From Rudanella lutea DSM 19387 (GTDB lineage Bacteria; Bacteroidota; Bacteroidia; Cytophagales; Spirosomataceae), in the NCBI RefSeq assembly GCF_000383955.1, contig NZ_KB913013.1, forward strand, positions 4,483,694 to 4,547,693: DNA of 64,000 bases. The letters run 5' to 3'. Shown in pieces: positions 9,516-18,010 of this stretch. The notes beneath the pieces were generated by a model. It was not told the origin of the DNA. It did not search any database and was given only the letters and a program-made list of their open reading frames with translations. A program made the translations under genes and the position numbers. How positions within the stretch are numbered: position 1 is the first letter of the stretch; each line of letters begins with the position of its first letter.

Positions 9516-9545
9516 CGCATTCTTTTGTTTCTTTTTTCATAATAA

Positions 9546-9815
<270 letters not shown>

Positions 9816-9899
9816 TCGCTGAGCAGCAGCACGCGCATTAGCGCAGCTTTTCGCTCACGTATTAGGCAAGAGCGCACGAAAAGCAACCCGTTTTCTGGA

Positions 9900-9937
9900 A
9901 AGTCCCCGTAGTTTGAGGTTGTCGGCTGCGGGGGCTT
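9900..9937 (+). other. Hairpin between atpE and atpF
   Basis: AAGTCCCCG at 9900-9908 pairs with CGGGGGCTT at 9929-9937 with one G-U pair, and the loop is about 20 nt. No T tract follows, so it looks like an mRNA-stability or partial-termination element rather than a full terminator. It would help give more subunit c than b or delta. Confidence 0.55.
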
Positions 9938-9968
9938 CCTAACAAAAGAATGCTCCTCAGAACTTTGC

Positions 9969-10035
9969 AGTCTGCTGTTTACAGTTTTTGGTTTATCTGT
10001 AAGGCAGCCCCAACTGTAAACCGTAAACAGAAAAC
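9969..10035. repeat. GTTTACAG-type palindrome between atpE and atpF
   Basis: CTGTTTACAGTTTTTGGTTTA near 9973 is answered by AACTGTAAACCGTAAACAG near 10013. The arms consist of small direct repeats, and a related element lies between atpF and atpH. The atpF start codon follows 17 bp after the right arm. Confidence 0.6.
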
Positions 10036-10051
10036 ATAAAAACGTCCGGAA

Positions 10052-10546
10052 ATGGATTTACTTACCCCCGATATCGGCCTGTTGTTTTGGCAGATTGTCA
10101 TCTTCGGTGCCCTGTTCTTTATCCTGTCTAAGTTTGCGTGGAAGCCAATCACGCAGAGCCTCAAAGAGCGCGAAACCAATATTCAGAGTGCCCTCGATCT
10201 GGCGGAGAAAACCCGTCAGGAAATGGCCCTTTTGAAAGCTGATAACGAGAAACTGCTGGCTGAAGCTCGTTCGGAGCGCGAAAGCATTCTTCGGGGTGCC
10301 AAAGAAGCCGCTGACCGTCTGGTTGCCGATGCCCAGCAGAAGGCTCAGGTTGAAGCCAATCGGATTCTGGAGCAGGCCCGCGAGTCGATGCAGAATGAGC
10401 GTCAGGCGCTGGTGACGTCGATGAAGAAAGAGGTAGTTACCCTCTCTCTCGACATTGCCGAGAAAGTACTGCGTCGCGAACTGGCTGACCAATCAGCACA
10501 GGAGAAACTGGTACAGGATTTAGTAGCAAACTCACGGCTCAATTAA
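10052..10546 (+). CDS. atpF: F0F1 ATP synthase subunit b
   Basis: 164 residues. One N-terminal membrane helix (about 8-26, LLFWQIVIFGALFFILSKFA) leads into a long amphipathic coiled coil rich in Glu, Lys, Arg and Ala with heptad-like spacing (EARSERESILRGAKEAADRL). It forms the peripheral stalk that links F0 to the delta subunit on F1. The conserved W-K-P-I block (KFAWKPITQSLKER) after the helix is typical. It is encoded between atpE and atpH in the usual order. Confidence 0.96.
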   Translation: MDLLTPDIGLLFWQIVIFGALFFILSKFAWKPITQSLKERETNIQSALDLAEKTRQEMALLKADNEKLLAEARSERESILRGAKEAADRLVADAQQKAQVEANRILEQARESMQNERQALVTSMKKEVVTLSLDIAEKVLRRELADQSAQEKLVQDLVANSRLN

Positions 10547-10548
10547 AA

Positions 10549-10645
10549 TAGTTTACAGTGTAGCGTTTACAGTTTTCAGTTCGCTCATGCCTTCAACGGC
10601 TAAACACAACTGTCGACTGAAAACCGAAAACTGAAAACTGCTAAC
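10549..10645. repeat. CAGTTTTCAGTT palindrome between atpF and atpH
   Basis: CAGTTTTCAGTT at 10570-10581 is exactly complementary to AACTGAAAACTG at 10629-10640. Both arms carry extra degenerate copies (GTTTACAG, GAAAACCGAAAACTG). The element begins three bases after the atpF stop and ends just before the atpH start. Confidence 0.7.
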
Positions 10646-10648
10646 GAT

Positions 10649-11188
10649 ATGGCAGTAGCAACCGTTGCATACCGATACGCCAAGTCCCTGCTGGATCTGG
10701 CACGGGAGAAAGACCTTGTAGCAGACATCCACAAGGATATGCTGTTTTTCAAGAAGACCGTGGACGATAGCCGTCCGCTGGCCTTGATGCTGAAGAACCC
10801 GATCATCCGCGTGAGCAAGAAAGACGCTGTTCTGCGGACGATCTTCAAGGACAAGCTGAACCCAATGACAATGAGCTTCATTGACATTGCTGTTCGGAAA
10901 AACCGCGAGGGGATTCTGGAAAATATAGCTGATGAGTTTATCCGTTTGTACGACGGTATGAAAGGAATTGAGCGGGCTACGGTGATTACCACCACCCCGC
11001 TTACCGACGAACTGCGGACGAAGTTTAAAGAGATGGTAGCCAAAACAACCGGCGGCCAACTGATTGAACTGACCGAGAAAATTAATCCGAAGCTGATTGG
11101 CGGGTATGTTCTCCAACTCGGCGATCGGCAGGTAGATGCCTCGGTTCGAAGCCAACTGAACGACTTGAAACTCTCGTTTCTGAATTAA
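10649..11188 (+). CDS. atpH: F0F1 ATP synthase subunit delta
   Basis: 179 residues, normal for the delta/OSCP family. It has an N-terminal helical domain with AVATVAYRYAKSLLDLAREK, the conserved start of OSCP/delta, and the C-terminal signature ELTEKINPKLIGGYVLQLGD. It joins the peripheral stalk to the top of F1. The start MAVATVAYRYAKSL is the usual one. A strong terminator follows 3 bp after the stop, so this is the last gene of the transcript. atpA and atpG are not here. Confidence 0.96.
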   Translation: MAVATVAYRYAKSLLDLAREKDLVADIHKDMLFFKKTVDDSRPLALMLKNPIIRVSKKDAVLRTIFKDKLNPMTMSFIDIAVRKNREGILENIADEFIRLYDGMKGIERATVITTTPLTDELRTKFKEMVAKTTGGQLIELTEKINPKLIGGYVLQLGDRQVDASVRSQLNDLKLSFLN

Positions 11189-11191
11189 TAG

Positions 11192-11228
11192 AAAAGCCCC
11201 GGTCATCACGTCCGGGGCTTTTTATTGG
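11192..11228 (+). terminator. Intrinsic terminator after atpH
   Basis: AAAAGCCCCGG (11192-11202) and CCGGGGCTTTT (11212-11222) form a perfect 11 bp stem with a 9 nt loop, followed by a T-rich run. It closes the atp transcript. Confidence 0.92.
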
Positions 11229-11283
11229 TAGTTCAGCTATTCAGGGTTAACTTGAGCCTTGCCCTTGCCCGGCCGCTCAGGTT

Positions 11284-13821
11284 ATGTTATCCCTCTGCCC
11301 AATCCTCTATTTACTGGCTGCCCCTTCCGACACACTCCCCGCGCTTGACTCGCTGCGGACCCGGCAGCTAAATGAGGTGGTAGTATCGGCCTCGCGTGTA
11401 CCCGAAAATGTGCTCCGCTCACCTGTAAGCGTAGAGGTACTCGATGAACGAACCATTCGCAAATCGGCCCAACTGTCATATTACGACGCTATCGAGAACC
11501 TTAAAGGGGTTCAGTTGCTCACACCCAGCTTAGGATTTAAGGTTTACAACACCCGCGGGTTTGCCAACACGACCAATGTGCGGTTTGTGCAGCTTGTTGA
11601 TGGACGTGATAATCAGGCTCCGCATATTGGGGCACCCATTGCGGGCGCGTTGGCTCCGTCGGACCTCGATATCAGTCGGGTTGAAATTATGGCCGGAACC
11701 GCTTCGGCTCTGTACGGCCTTAATGCCCTCAATGGCCTTGTCAACCTCATCACCAAAGATCCATTTGAATCACCCGGCCTGACCGTAAGCCAGAAAACAG
11801 GCGCAAACCATGTGGGTAGCGCGGGTGTCGGGACTAAACTTTACAGCGAAAGCAGCATTCGGTATGCTAAGGTTTTGGGAAGTCGGCTCGCTTTTAAAGC
11901 CAATCTGGTGTACCAGACAGGGTACGATTGGGTGGCTAACAACCGTACCGACCTAAACCCCAGTGCCAATCAATCGCTGGGCTTGACCGGCCCGGAACAA
12001 CCGGCTCAGGATCCTGTAAATTCATACGGCAACGAATCGCCCAACCGGCGCACCCTCCGGCTTGATGGTCGTAACGTGGTAGTAGCCCGAACGGGGTATT
12101 ACGAAAGCGAAGTGACCGATTATCGGTTGCGACACCTCCGGGGCGACCTAACTGTGCAATACCGGTTTAAGCCGCAAACAAGTCTGAGCTACACGTATCA
12201 GGGTGCCTTGCTCGATAATGTTTATCAGCGTACCAACCGGTTTCGGCTGGACAATTACGGACTGAGTCAGCACAGCCTGACGTTTGCCTCGCCCACGCTC
12301 CAGATTCGGGCGTACCGTACAGGTGAGAATACCGGAAACTCGTACAACATTCGGTCGATGGCTGAAAACATCGACCGGGCTTTCCAGTCGGATAACGCCT
12401 GGTTCGGACAGTTTTCGGCTCAGTTTGCCGCCAGTCGACAGCAGGGAGCGTCGTTGCCGGTTGCGCTGGCACAGGCTCGTGCACAAGCCGATGCCGGTCG
12501 ACCGCAGCCCGGAACGGCACGATTCGAGGCCTTACTCGATTCGTTGGGACATATCAATAACTGGGATATTGGGGCTGCTCTGCGGGTGCGGTCGTGGTTG
12601 TACCATGCCGAGGCTCAGTTTGAACCCACGCGCGGCCCGTGGGCGGCTTTCCAAAAACAGACCGGTATCGATTTGCTCGTGGGCATGGAGTACCGGCAAT
12701 TCGTTCTGTTTCCTGACGGCAATTATTTCATTAATCCCGAAGCCCCCGGCCAGAATCTGACGTACTCGAAGATTGGGGGATTTGTGCAGGCCAATCGCCT
12801 GTTTCTCGATAATCGGCTCAAATTGACGGGCTCCGTCAGGCTCGACAAAAACAAGTATTTTGAGCCCCGGCTGAACCCTCGGGTGGCCGCCGTTTTCTCG
12901 CCAAACGACAGGCATCATGTACGGCTGTCGTACCAGAATGGGTACCGGTTCCCGTCGCTGTTCGAAGCGTTTTCCAACGTCAACTCAGGTGGTGTAAAAC
13001 GCGTGGGCGGGCTGCCATTGCTTTCGGCGGGTGTGTTTGAGCGGTCGTACTTCCGAACGTCGATAGATGCGTTTGGGGCCGCGATCAATACCGACGTGAA
13101 CACCAACGGACTGACTACCGCGCAGGCTATTGACCGTAACAAAGGGTTGCTGAAACCAAATACGTACACCTACATTAAACCGGAGCAGGTCAATAGTATT
13201 GAGAGCGGGTACAAAGGGCTTTGGTTTGGGGGGCGCTTACAGCTCGACGTGGATCTGTACTATACCCGATACCGCAACTTCATGGCGCAGGTCGAGGCCA
13301 ATATCCCGAAAGGCAACAACCCCGACTCGGTGGCGTATTACCTCGCCGACCGAACTAAACAGGACCGCTACCGGCTCTGGACCAACTCGCGTTCGGTAGT
13401 GCATACCTACGGGGGCAGTGCCGGTGTGCGCTACGCGCTGGCGGGTGGCCGTACGGGTTGGGCCATAGCGGGCAATGCCGCTTACGCCCAACTGAATCGC
13501 ACCGAACAGGGCGACGGCCTCGAAGAGGGTTTCAACACGCCCCGCTGGATTACCAACCTGAGCCTGTCGAAAGTAGGGCTGGTCGGGTTTGCGGTGAACT
13601 ACAAGTACCAAACAGCTTTTCTGTGGCAGTCGGCACTGGCAACGGGTACGGTACCTGCCATTCACACCGTAGATGCACAGATCAACGCGCGGCTCAAAGG
13701 GCTTGTGCTGAAGCTGGGAGCCACCAATTTGCTCAACCGCTCGTATTACTCGTTTCTGGCTGGCCCGGCAGTGGGTGGATTTTATTATCTCTCACTGACG
13801 TACGACGCGCTCACCCGATGA
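11284..13821 (+). CDS. TonB-dependent outer-membrane receptor
   Basis: 845 residues. A short hydrophobic leader (MLSLCPILYLLAA) precedes a TonB-box-like stretch and the plug domain. The plug shows LNEVVVSASRVPENV, the NTRGFANTTNVRFVQLVDG block and VEIMAGTASALYGLNALNG, all classic plug motifs. The rest is a 22-strand barrel pattern with alternating aromatic residues, ending GGFYYLSLTYDALTR. There is no SusC-type carboxypeptidase-like domain at the N-terminus and no SusD partner next door, so it is a siderophore/vitamin-type rather than a polysaccharide-type receptor. The substrate cannot be told. It follows the atp terminator and is convergent with the SGNH hydrolase. Confidence 0.93.
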   Translation: MLSLCPILYLLAAPSDTLPALDSLRTRQLNEVVVSASRVPENVLRSPVSVEVLDERTIRKSAQLSYYDAIENLKGVQLLTPSLGFKVYNTRGFANTTNVRFVQLVDGRDNQAPHIGAPIAGALAPSDLDISRVEIMAGTASALYGLNALNGLVNLITKDPFESPGLTVSQKTGANHVGSAGVGTKLYSESSIRYAKVLGSRLAFKANLVYQTGYDWVANNRTDLNPSANQSLGLTGPEQPAQDPVNSYGNESPNRRTLRLDGRNVVVARTGYYESEVTDYRLRHLRGDLTVQYRFKPQTSLSYTYQGALLDNVYQRTNRFRLDNYGLSQHSLTFASPTLQIRAYRTGENTGNSYNIRSMAENIDRAFQSDNAWFGQFSAQFAASRQQGASLPVALAQARAQADAGRPQPGTARFEALLDSLGHINNWDIGAALRVRSWLYHAEAQFEPTRGPWAAFQKQTGIDLLVGMEYRQFVLFPDGNYFINPEAPGQNLTYSKIGGFVQANRLFLDNRLKLTGSVRLDKNKYFEPRLNPRVAAVFSPNDRHHVRLSYQNGYRFPSLFEAFSNVNSGGVKRVGGLPLLSAGVFERSYFRTSIDAFGAAINTDVNTNGLTTAQAIDRNKGLLKPNTYTYIKPEQVNSIESGYKGLWFGGRLQLDVDLYYTRYRNFMAQVEANIPKGNNPDSVAYYLADRTKQDRYRLWTNSRSVVHTYGGSAGVRYALAGGRTGWAIAGNAAYAQLNRTEQGDGLEEGFNTPRWITNLSLSKVGLVGFAVNYKYQTAFLWQSALATGTVPAIHTVDAQINARLKGLVLKLGATNLLNRSYYSFLAGPAVGGFYYLSLTYDALTR

Positions 13822-13836
13822 GTTGAGCTACAGCCA

Positions 13837-15693
13837 TTATTTTTTACGGGTTTTGCGGGGTTGCTCCTGTACAACCGGCTGGGCTATTGGTTTCAGGTAA
13901 GGACGCATTTTCTCGGCCAGAAGTCCGTAGCCCTGCGCATTTGGGTGCAACCCGTCGGTAAATAGCGATTCGTTTATTTTGCCGTCCGACCCCAGAAAAA
14001 CCGTGCCGGGTTGGGCAAAGGTGGCATTCAATTCACCGGCAATTCGGGCAATGTCTTCGTTTAGTCGGGCAATCCGTTTTTCTTCATTTCGGCGGGGCAG
14101 AATCCCGATCATCAGGAGCTGAGCCGTTGGTTGCCGGGCTTTAATGGCCTGTCCCAAAAACTTCAGACCGGCCACAATGTCGTCGTTGGTGTTTAGCCCG
14201 ATGTTATTCGTGCCGATCATCAACACGACCTGCTCAGCCGTGTAGCCATCCAACTCACCGTGATACACGCGCCAGAGTACGTTTTCGATCCGGTCCCAGC
14301 CGAAACCCATGTTTTGTACCCCCAGCGGTTCCATCACGGCGTTCCATGAATCGGTGCCGCGCGCAATGGGAGCCTGCGGCTCGCCCGCCCAGTAGTGCGT
14401 AATTGAGTTGCCGAAGAAAACGATCCGGGGTGGTTTCGCTTTCACCCGTGCCAGTATGGCCCGGTGGCGGGTCTCCCAGTCGTAAATGCTTGCATCGCGC
14501 GATTGGGTGCGGGCGCGGGTGGTCGACAGGGTGCCCGCCGGTTCGTTCAGAATGGGCCGCAGCACCCGCTCGTAAGCCTCGGCATACTGGAGCATGCCAA
14601 AATCGCTCGGGTGCGTTCCATCGACCATCGATTCGGCGTCGAGGTTAAGGGCTGAGTAGGGAAGCAAATATAAATCCTGAATACCCTCGGCTTTTAGCTG
14701 GGCGAAAATCTGATGCTGTAAGTTGTTGACCTCCTCGTACAACTGCCGCCGACCGGGGTTGGTGCCGCCATCGGTATAGCCCGCATGGTCGACGAGCAGA
14801 ATGGGGGTATTGGGTCGTTTTTGCTTCAGGAGCCGAACCGCGTGCAGGGTGCGGGCGCGGGTGGTATCGAGCGGAATCCCGGTCGACGAAATGAGATTGG
14901 GCAGGCAGTCGAGCACATACACGCGGGCGTCGATTTCGGGCAGGAGTTCGTACACTTCTTTTTCCATGCGGCCATTCCCCGAAAACGCCAGATTGATCAT
15001 GGGCTGATCGAGTTTGCGGCCCAGAATATTCACCCACGACATACCCGCCCGCGAAGCCGAGTACCCGTGGGCAATGGAGGTGCCGTACACCACAATCGGT
15101 TTGTAGGGGCGTACGGGTAACGGAGTAAACGCACTACCGGTTGGCACGCCAATTTCGAGCCATTTGAGTGAGTTGCCCAGTGGGAGGTAAAGCTGGTATT
15201 CGCGACCTTTCTGATGTTGGGGTTCGGAGGGTTGAAGCCCCGTATAGGTGAACCGGATGGTATCACCGAAAGTCGGTCGGCCGTTGCACCAGAGCCATTC
15301 GCCATCGCTGTTGCGGGCGTATAGGTCAACTCCGCTGGCTCCCGTCGTCGACATGTTCGTCAGCGACAGATTACCGTTGACGGCGTAGCGCACGCTGATC
15401 TGATTTGTATTGGCCCGAAACCGAATGAGTAGCCCGGTTGCATGGCGCGACAGGTTCCATACGGCCGGACGCACTGCTTTCTGGGCTACCGCCGGGAGCC
15501 GGTCGTAGGGGCTCAGGAGTGCTTTGCCCGTCCAGCCCTGGCCTTCCAGCACGGGTATGTCCGACTGAGCGGGGTTCCACCACGTAAGCTGAACGGCAGT
15601 TTGGGCCGCCGGGGCCGCTGTTTGGGGTGTTTGTGCGAACGAAAGGTGAATCAGGCAAAGCCCGATTCCGAAAAGGGCAGCAATGCGTTTCAT
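13837..15693 (-). CDS. Secreted double-domain SGNH/GDSL hydrolase
   Basis: 618 residues from the start MKRIAALFGIG, which gives a clean signal peptide ending LSFAQ; an ATG at 15726 would add 11 residues in front of it. After an N-terminal beta-rich region (about 30-180) there are two SGNH esterase domains. The first has VVYGTSIAHGYSASR with the nucleophile Ser, LAFSGNGRM and VDGTHPSDFG with the Asp-His pair. The second has VFFGNSITHYW, NMGFGWDRIENV, MIGTNNIGLN and FTDGLHPNAQGYG. Both domains keep their Ser and Asp/His residues. Such enzymes remove acetyl or other esters from glycans. The divergent neighbour is a sulfatase, which suggests action on a decorated polysaccharide. The substrate is unknown. 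Confidence 0.9.
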   Translation of the reverse strand: MKRIAALFGIGLCLIHLSFAQTPQTAAPAAQTAVQLTWWNPAQSDIPVLEGQGWTGKALLSPYDRLPAVAQKAVRPAVWNLSRHATGLLIRFRANTNQISVRYAVNGNLSLTNMSTTGASGVDLYARNSDGEWLWCNGRPTFGDTIRFTYTGLQPSEPQHQKGREYQLYLPLGNSLKWLEIGVPTGSAFTPLPVRPYKPIVVYGTSIAHGYSASRAGMSWVNILGRKLDQPMINLAFSGNGRMEKEVYELLPEIDARVYVLDCLPNLISSTGIPLDTTRARTLHAVRLLKQKRPNTPILLVDHAGYTDGGTNPGRRQLYEEVNNLQHQIFAQLKAEGIQDLYLLPYSALNLDAESMVDGTHPSDFGMLQYAEAYERVLRPILNEPAGTLSTTRARTQSRDASIYDWETRHRAILARVKAKPPRIVFFGNSITHYWAGEPQAPIARGTDSWNAVMEPLGVQNMGFGWDRIENVLWRVYHGELDGYTAEQVVLMIGTNNIGLNTNDDIVAGLKFLGQAIKARQPTAQLLMIGILPRRNEEKRIARLNEDIARIAGELNATFAQPGTVFLGSDGKINESLFTDGLHPNAQGYGLLAEKMRPYLKPIAQPVVQEQPRKTRKK

Positions 15694-15839
15694 ACGAGGG
15701 ATAGCGGCCGGGAGTTGGATTAGCAAGGACCACTCAACCGGCCTTATGTATCAGAAGGAACCTACCCGCTCGATTATACCCAACGCGTGCGCCACTTCGG
15801 TCTGCTGTATGGGTAAATTCGCCTTTTAAACCCCCTTAC

Positions 15840-15863
15840 GTGTACAAGTCGACTTCTGTACAC
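15840..15863. promoter_or_regulatory. 24-bp imperfect palindrome upstream of the sulfatase
   Basis: GTGTACA (15840-15846) and TGTACAC (15857-15863) flank AGTCGACTTC. It lies 16 bp before the sulfatase ATG, inside the 186 bp divergent spacer with the SGNH gene. This is a plausible operator; nothing in the sequence names the regulator. Confidence 0.45.
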
Positions 15864-15879
15864 CCAAAATCAGACACGT

Positions 15880-17295
15880 GTGATGCACCCCCGAAACCGG
15901 CCTTTCTGGCTCTTGCTGCCCCTTTTGCTTACTGCCCTCGCCACCGTGACTGTAGCCCAGCAGTCGCGGCCCAATATCATCTATATTATGGCTGATGATC
16001 TGGGATATGGAGATTTGGGCTGTTACGGACAACAAAAAGTAAAAACGCCTAACCTCGACCGCATGGCCCGGCAGGGCATCCGCTTTACCCGGTTTTACGC
16101 GGGTAGCACCGTGTGCGCGCCCTCACGTTGTGCGCTCATGACGGGTAAGCACATGGGGCACGCCTACGTGCGGGGCAACGGGGAAATTCCTTTACGCGAC
16201 ACCGATACTACGTTGGCGCAACGGTTGCAGGCCAACGGCTATAAAACCGGTATGTTTGGTAAATGGGGCCTTGGCCTGAACAATAATTCCGGCGCACCGC
16301 AGCGCAAAGGTTGGGACGAGTTTACGGGCTACCTGCATCACCGGCACGCGCATAACTACCATACCGATTCGCTTTGGCAGGTGCGAAATGGACAACTGTC
16401 GGTGTTACGGCTTTCGCCAACCCAGTACACGCACGACGTGATTATGGACCGTGCCTTCGAATTTTTGCAGAATCGGCAGGCCGACAAACAACCGTTTTTT
16501 CTGTACCTGCCTATTACACTCGTGCACGCCGAAATGGCAACGACCGATGAGGACGCTCGCCCGATTCTGACCGCTGACGGCCGAAGCCCGTTTCCCGAAA
16601 CGCCGTTTGTGAAACGCCCCGGCACCTCGTATTCGAGCCAGCAAAACCCCAAAGCAACGTTTGCGGCCATGCTGAGTCGGCTGGATAAGGATGTGGGTAA
16701 GCTTCTGGAACTGCTCAAACAGTACGGTATGGACAAGAACACCTACGTGTTTTTTACGTCGGACAACGGTCCGCATCGGGAGGGTGGGGCTAACCCGGAG
16801 TTTTTCGACAGCAACGGCCCGCTGCGCGGTATCAAGCGCGATTTATACGAGGGTGGTATTCGGGTACCTATGATTGCCTTGGGAGGGCGCGTCAGGCCGG
16901 GCAAGGTGAGCAATGCCGTTTGGGCCAATTGGGACATCAGCCCGACGATTTGCGCCTTAACCCGAACCGCCCCACCCCGTAATATTGATGGGTTGGACAT
17001 GAGTCGGGTACTGATGAGTTCGGCGCCGGCCCCGGCCAACCGATCGTTGTTCTGGCAGTTCGATGAGGGCGAGTTGCGGCAGGCGTTGTTGCAGGATAAC
17101 TGGAAACTGGTGCGGCTGAAGAAAAAGGGGGAACCTGAGCGGCTCGAACTCTACGACCTGGGGCAGGACGAAGGCGAAACCACCAATCTGGCGGCCAGTA
17201 AACCCGATAAAGTGGCCGCCCTGCTGGCCCTGATGAAAGAGGCACAAACGCCCACGGAGCATCCGCAATTTGACTGGAGCAAGAGTGAGCAATAA
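15880..17295 (+). CDS. Arylsulfatase-family sulfatase (exported)
   Basis: 471 residues with an N-terminal signal peptide (LLLPLLLTALATVTVAQQ). The metal-binding start NIIYIMADDLGYGDLGCYG includes Asp39 and Asp40. The formylglycine motif is CAPSRCALMTG with Cys79, the C-x-P-S-R form that needs an anaerobic-type or FGE maturase encoded elsewhere. FTSDNGPHREGG supplies the later Asp-Asn metal ligands, and GKWGLG follows the first half. Length and motif set are normal for the family. It is divergent from the double SGNH hydrolase and ends at a GC-rich hairpin. It probably strips sulfate esters from glycans in the periplasm. Confidence 0.94.
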   Translation: MMHPRNRPFWLLLPLLLTALATVTVAQQSRPNIIYIMADDLGYGDLGCYGQQKVKTPNLDRMARQGIRFTRFYAGSTVCAPSRCALMTGKHMGHAYVRGNGEIPLRDTDTTLAQRLQANGYKTGMFGKWGLGLNNNSGAPQRKGWDEFTGYLHHRHAHNYHTDSLWQVRNGQLSVLRLSPTQYTHDVIMDRAFEFLQNRQADKQPFFLYLPITLVHAEMATTDEDARPILTADGRSPFPETPFVKRPGTSYSSQQNPKATFAAMLSRLDKDVGKLLELLKQYGMDKNTYVFFTSDNGPHREGGANPEFFDSNGPLRGIKRDLYEGGIRVPMIALGGRVRPGKVSNAVWANWDISPTICALTRTAPPRNIDGLDMSRVLMSSAPAPANRSLFWQFDEGELRQALLQDNWKLVRLKKKGEPERLELYDLGQDEGETTNLAASKPDKVAALLALMKEAQTPTEHPQFDWSKSEQ

Positions 17296-17301
17296 TCAAC
17301 G

Positions 17302-17330
17302 GCGGGCGGGTCACAAGGTGGCCCGCCCGC
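17302..17330. terminator. GC-rich hairpin between sulfatase and ankyrin genes
   Basis: GCGGGCGGGTCAC (17302-17314) pairs with GTGGCCCGCCCGC (17318-17330) with one T-G wobble and a 3 nt loop. It lies between convergent genes, so it can serve both. No T tract is present. Confidence 0.75.
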
Positions 17331-17335
17331 TCTGG

Positions 17336-17815
17336 TTACAGCCACTGAAGGGCTTCTTCGTTACCTTGCTGAATGGCTATATCGCGGGCCGAAAGCCCCC
17401 GCGCGTCGCGCAGGCTGGTGTCGGCTCCGGCATCGAGCAGGCATTTCACCATATTGTTACGCCCAAACATAGTGGCAAACATCAGCGCTGTGCCTCCGTT
17501 GCCGTTTTGCAGATCGAGGTCGGCACCGTGTTGAATAAGAAGGTCGGCAATTTCGGGGTGCCCTTTAAACGAAATACCCATAAGGGCCGTGTTGCCGCTT
17601 GCATCCTGAATATTAGGGTCGGCGCCGGCATCGAGCAGGAGCTGGGTAGCTTCCTGCTGGCCGTCGTAGGCGGCTACAATCAGGGGGGTAAAGCCCTTGC
17701 CGTTCTGGATGTTTATATCAACTTGATTGTCGATCAGTTGTCGGAGGTAGGCTGTATCGCCCCGGCGGGCGGCATCGAAGAGTAAATCTTCGGGATGGTC
17801 GGAGTAAAACGCCAT
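17336..17815 (-). CDS. Ankyrin repeat protein
   Basis: 159 residues, almost entirely ankyrin repeats (about four, from residue 12 to 150). Repeats show the consensus, for example GFTPLIVAAYDGQQEATQLL, GNTALMGISFKGHPEIADLL and GGTALMFATMFGRNNMVKCL. No signal peptide or membrane segment is visible, so it should be cytoplasmic and act as a protein-binding scaffold. The partner is unknown. It is convergent with the sulfatase and divergent from the TlpA-like gene. Confidence 0.9.
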   Translation of the reverse strand: MAFYSDHPEDLLFDAARRGDTAYLRQLIDNQVDINIQNGKGFTPLIVAAYDGQQEATQLLLDAGADPNIQDASGNTALMGISFKGHPEIADLLIQHGADLDLQNGNGGTALMFATMFGRNNMVKCLLDAGADTSLRDARGLSARDIAIQQGNEEALQWL

Positions 17816-18010
17816 GAATGCTTGTCTGTTTTGGTCGTTCGGTGCAAGTATAAACCCAAAACGGCCGGATATGTCTTTTGGGCATCTGCAAACCCATGCT
17901 ACGGGCTCATTTTCGCGATAAATGACCCATTCGCCCGCCGTTCATCCGATTCTGTAGCAACGCAATCGGCAAAATCAGTACCTTTAATCGTCTACAAAAT
18001 ACATTCGAAC

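Noticed and set aside
10553-11209. 218-codon minus-strand ORF opposite atpH
   Set aside because: Antisense of atpH and crosses a repeat and a terminator.
11284-13821. SusC-type receptor of a polysaccharide utilisation locus
   Set aside because: There is no carboxypeptidase-like N-terminal domain and no SusD gene beside it.
17795-18010. N-terminal extension of the TlpA-like protein
   Set aside because: It overlaps the ankyrin gene start and would bury the signal peptide 72 residues inside.
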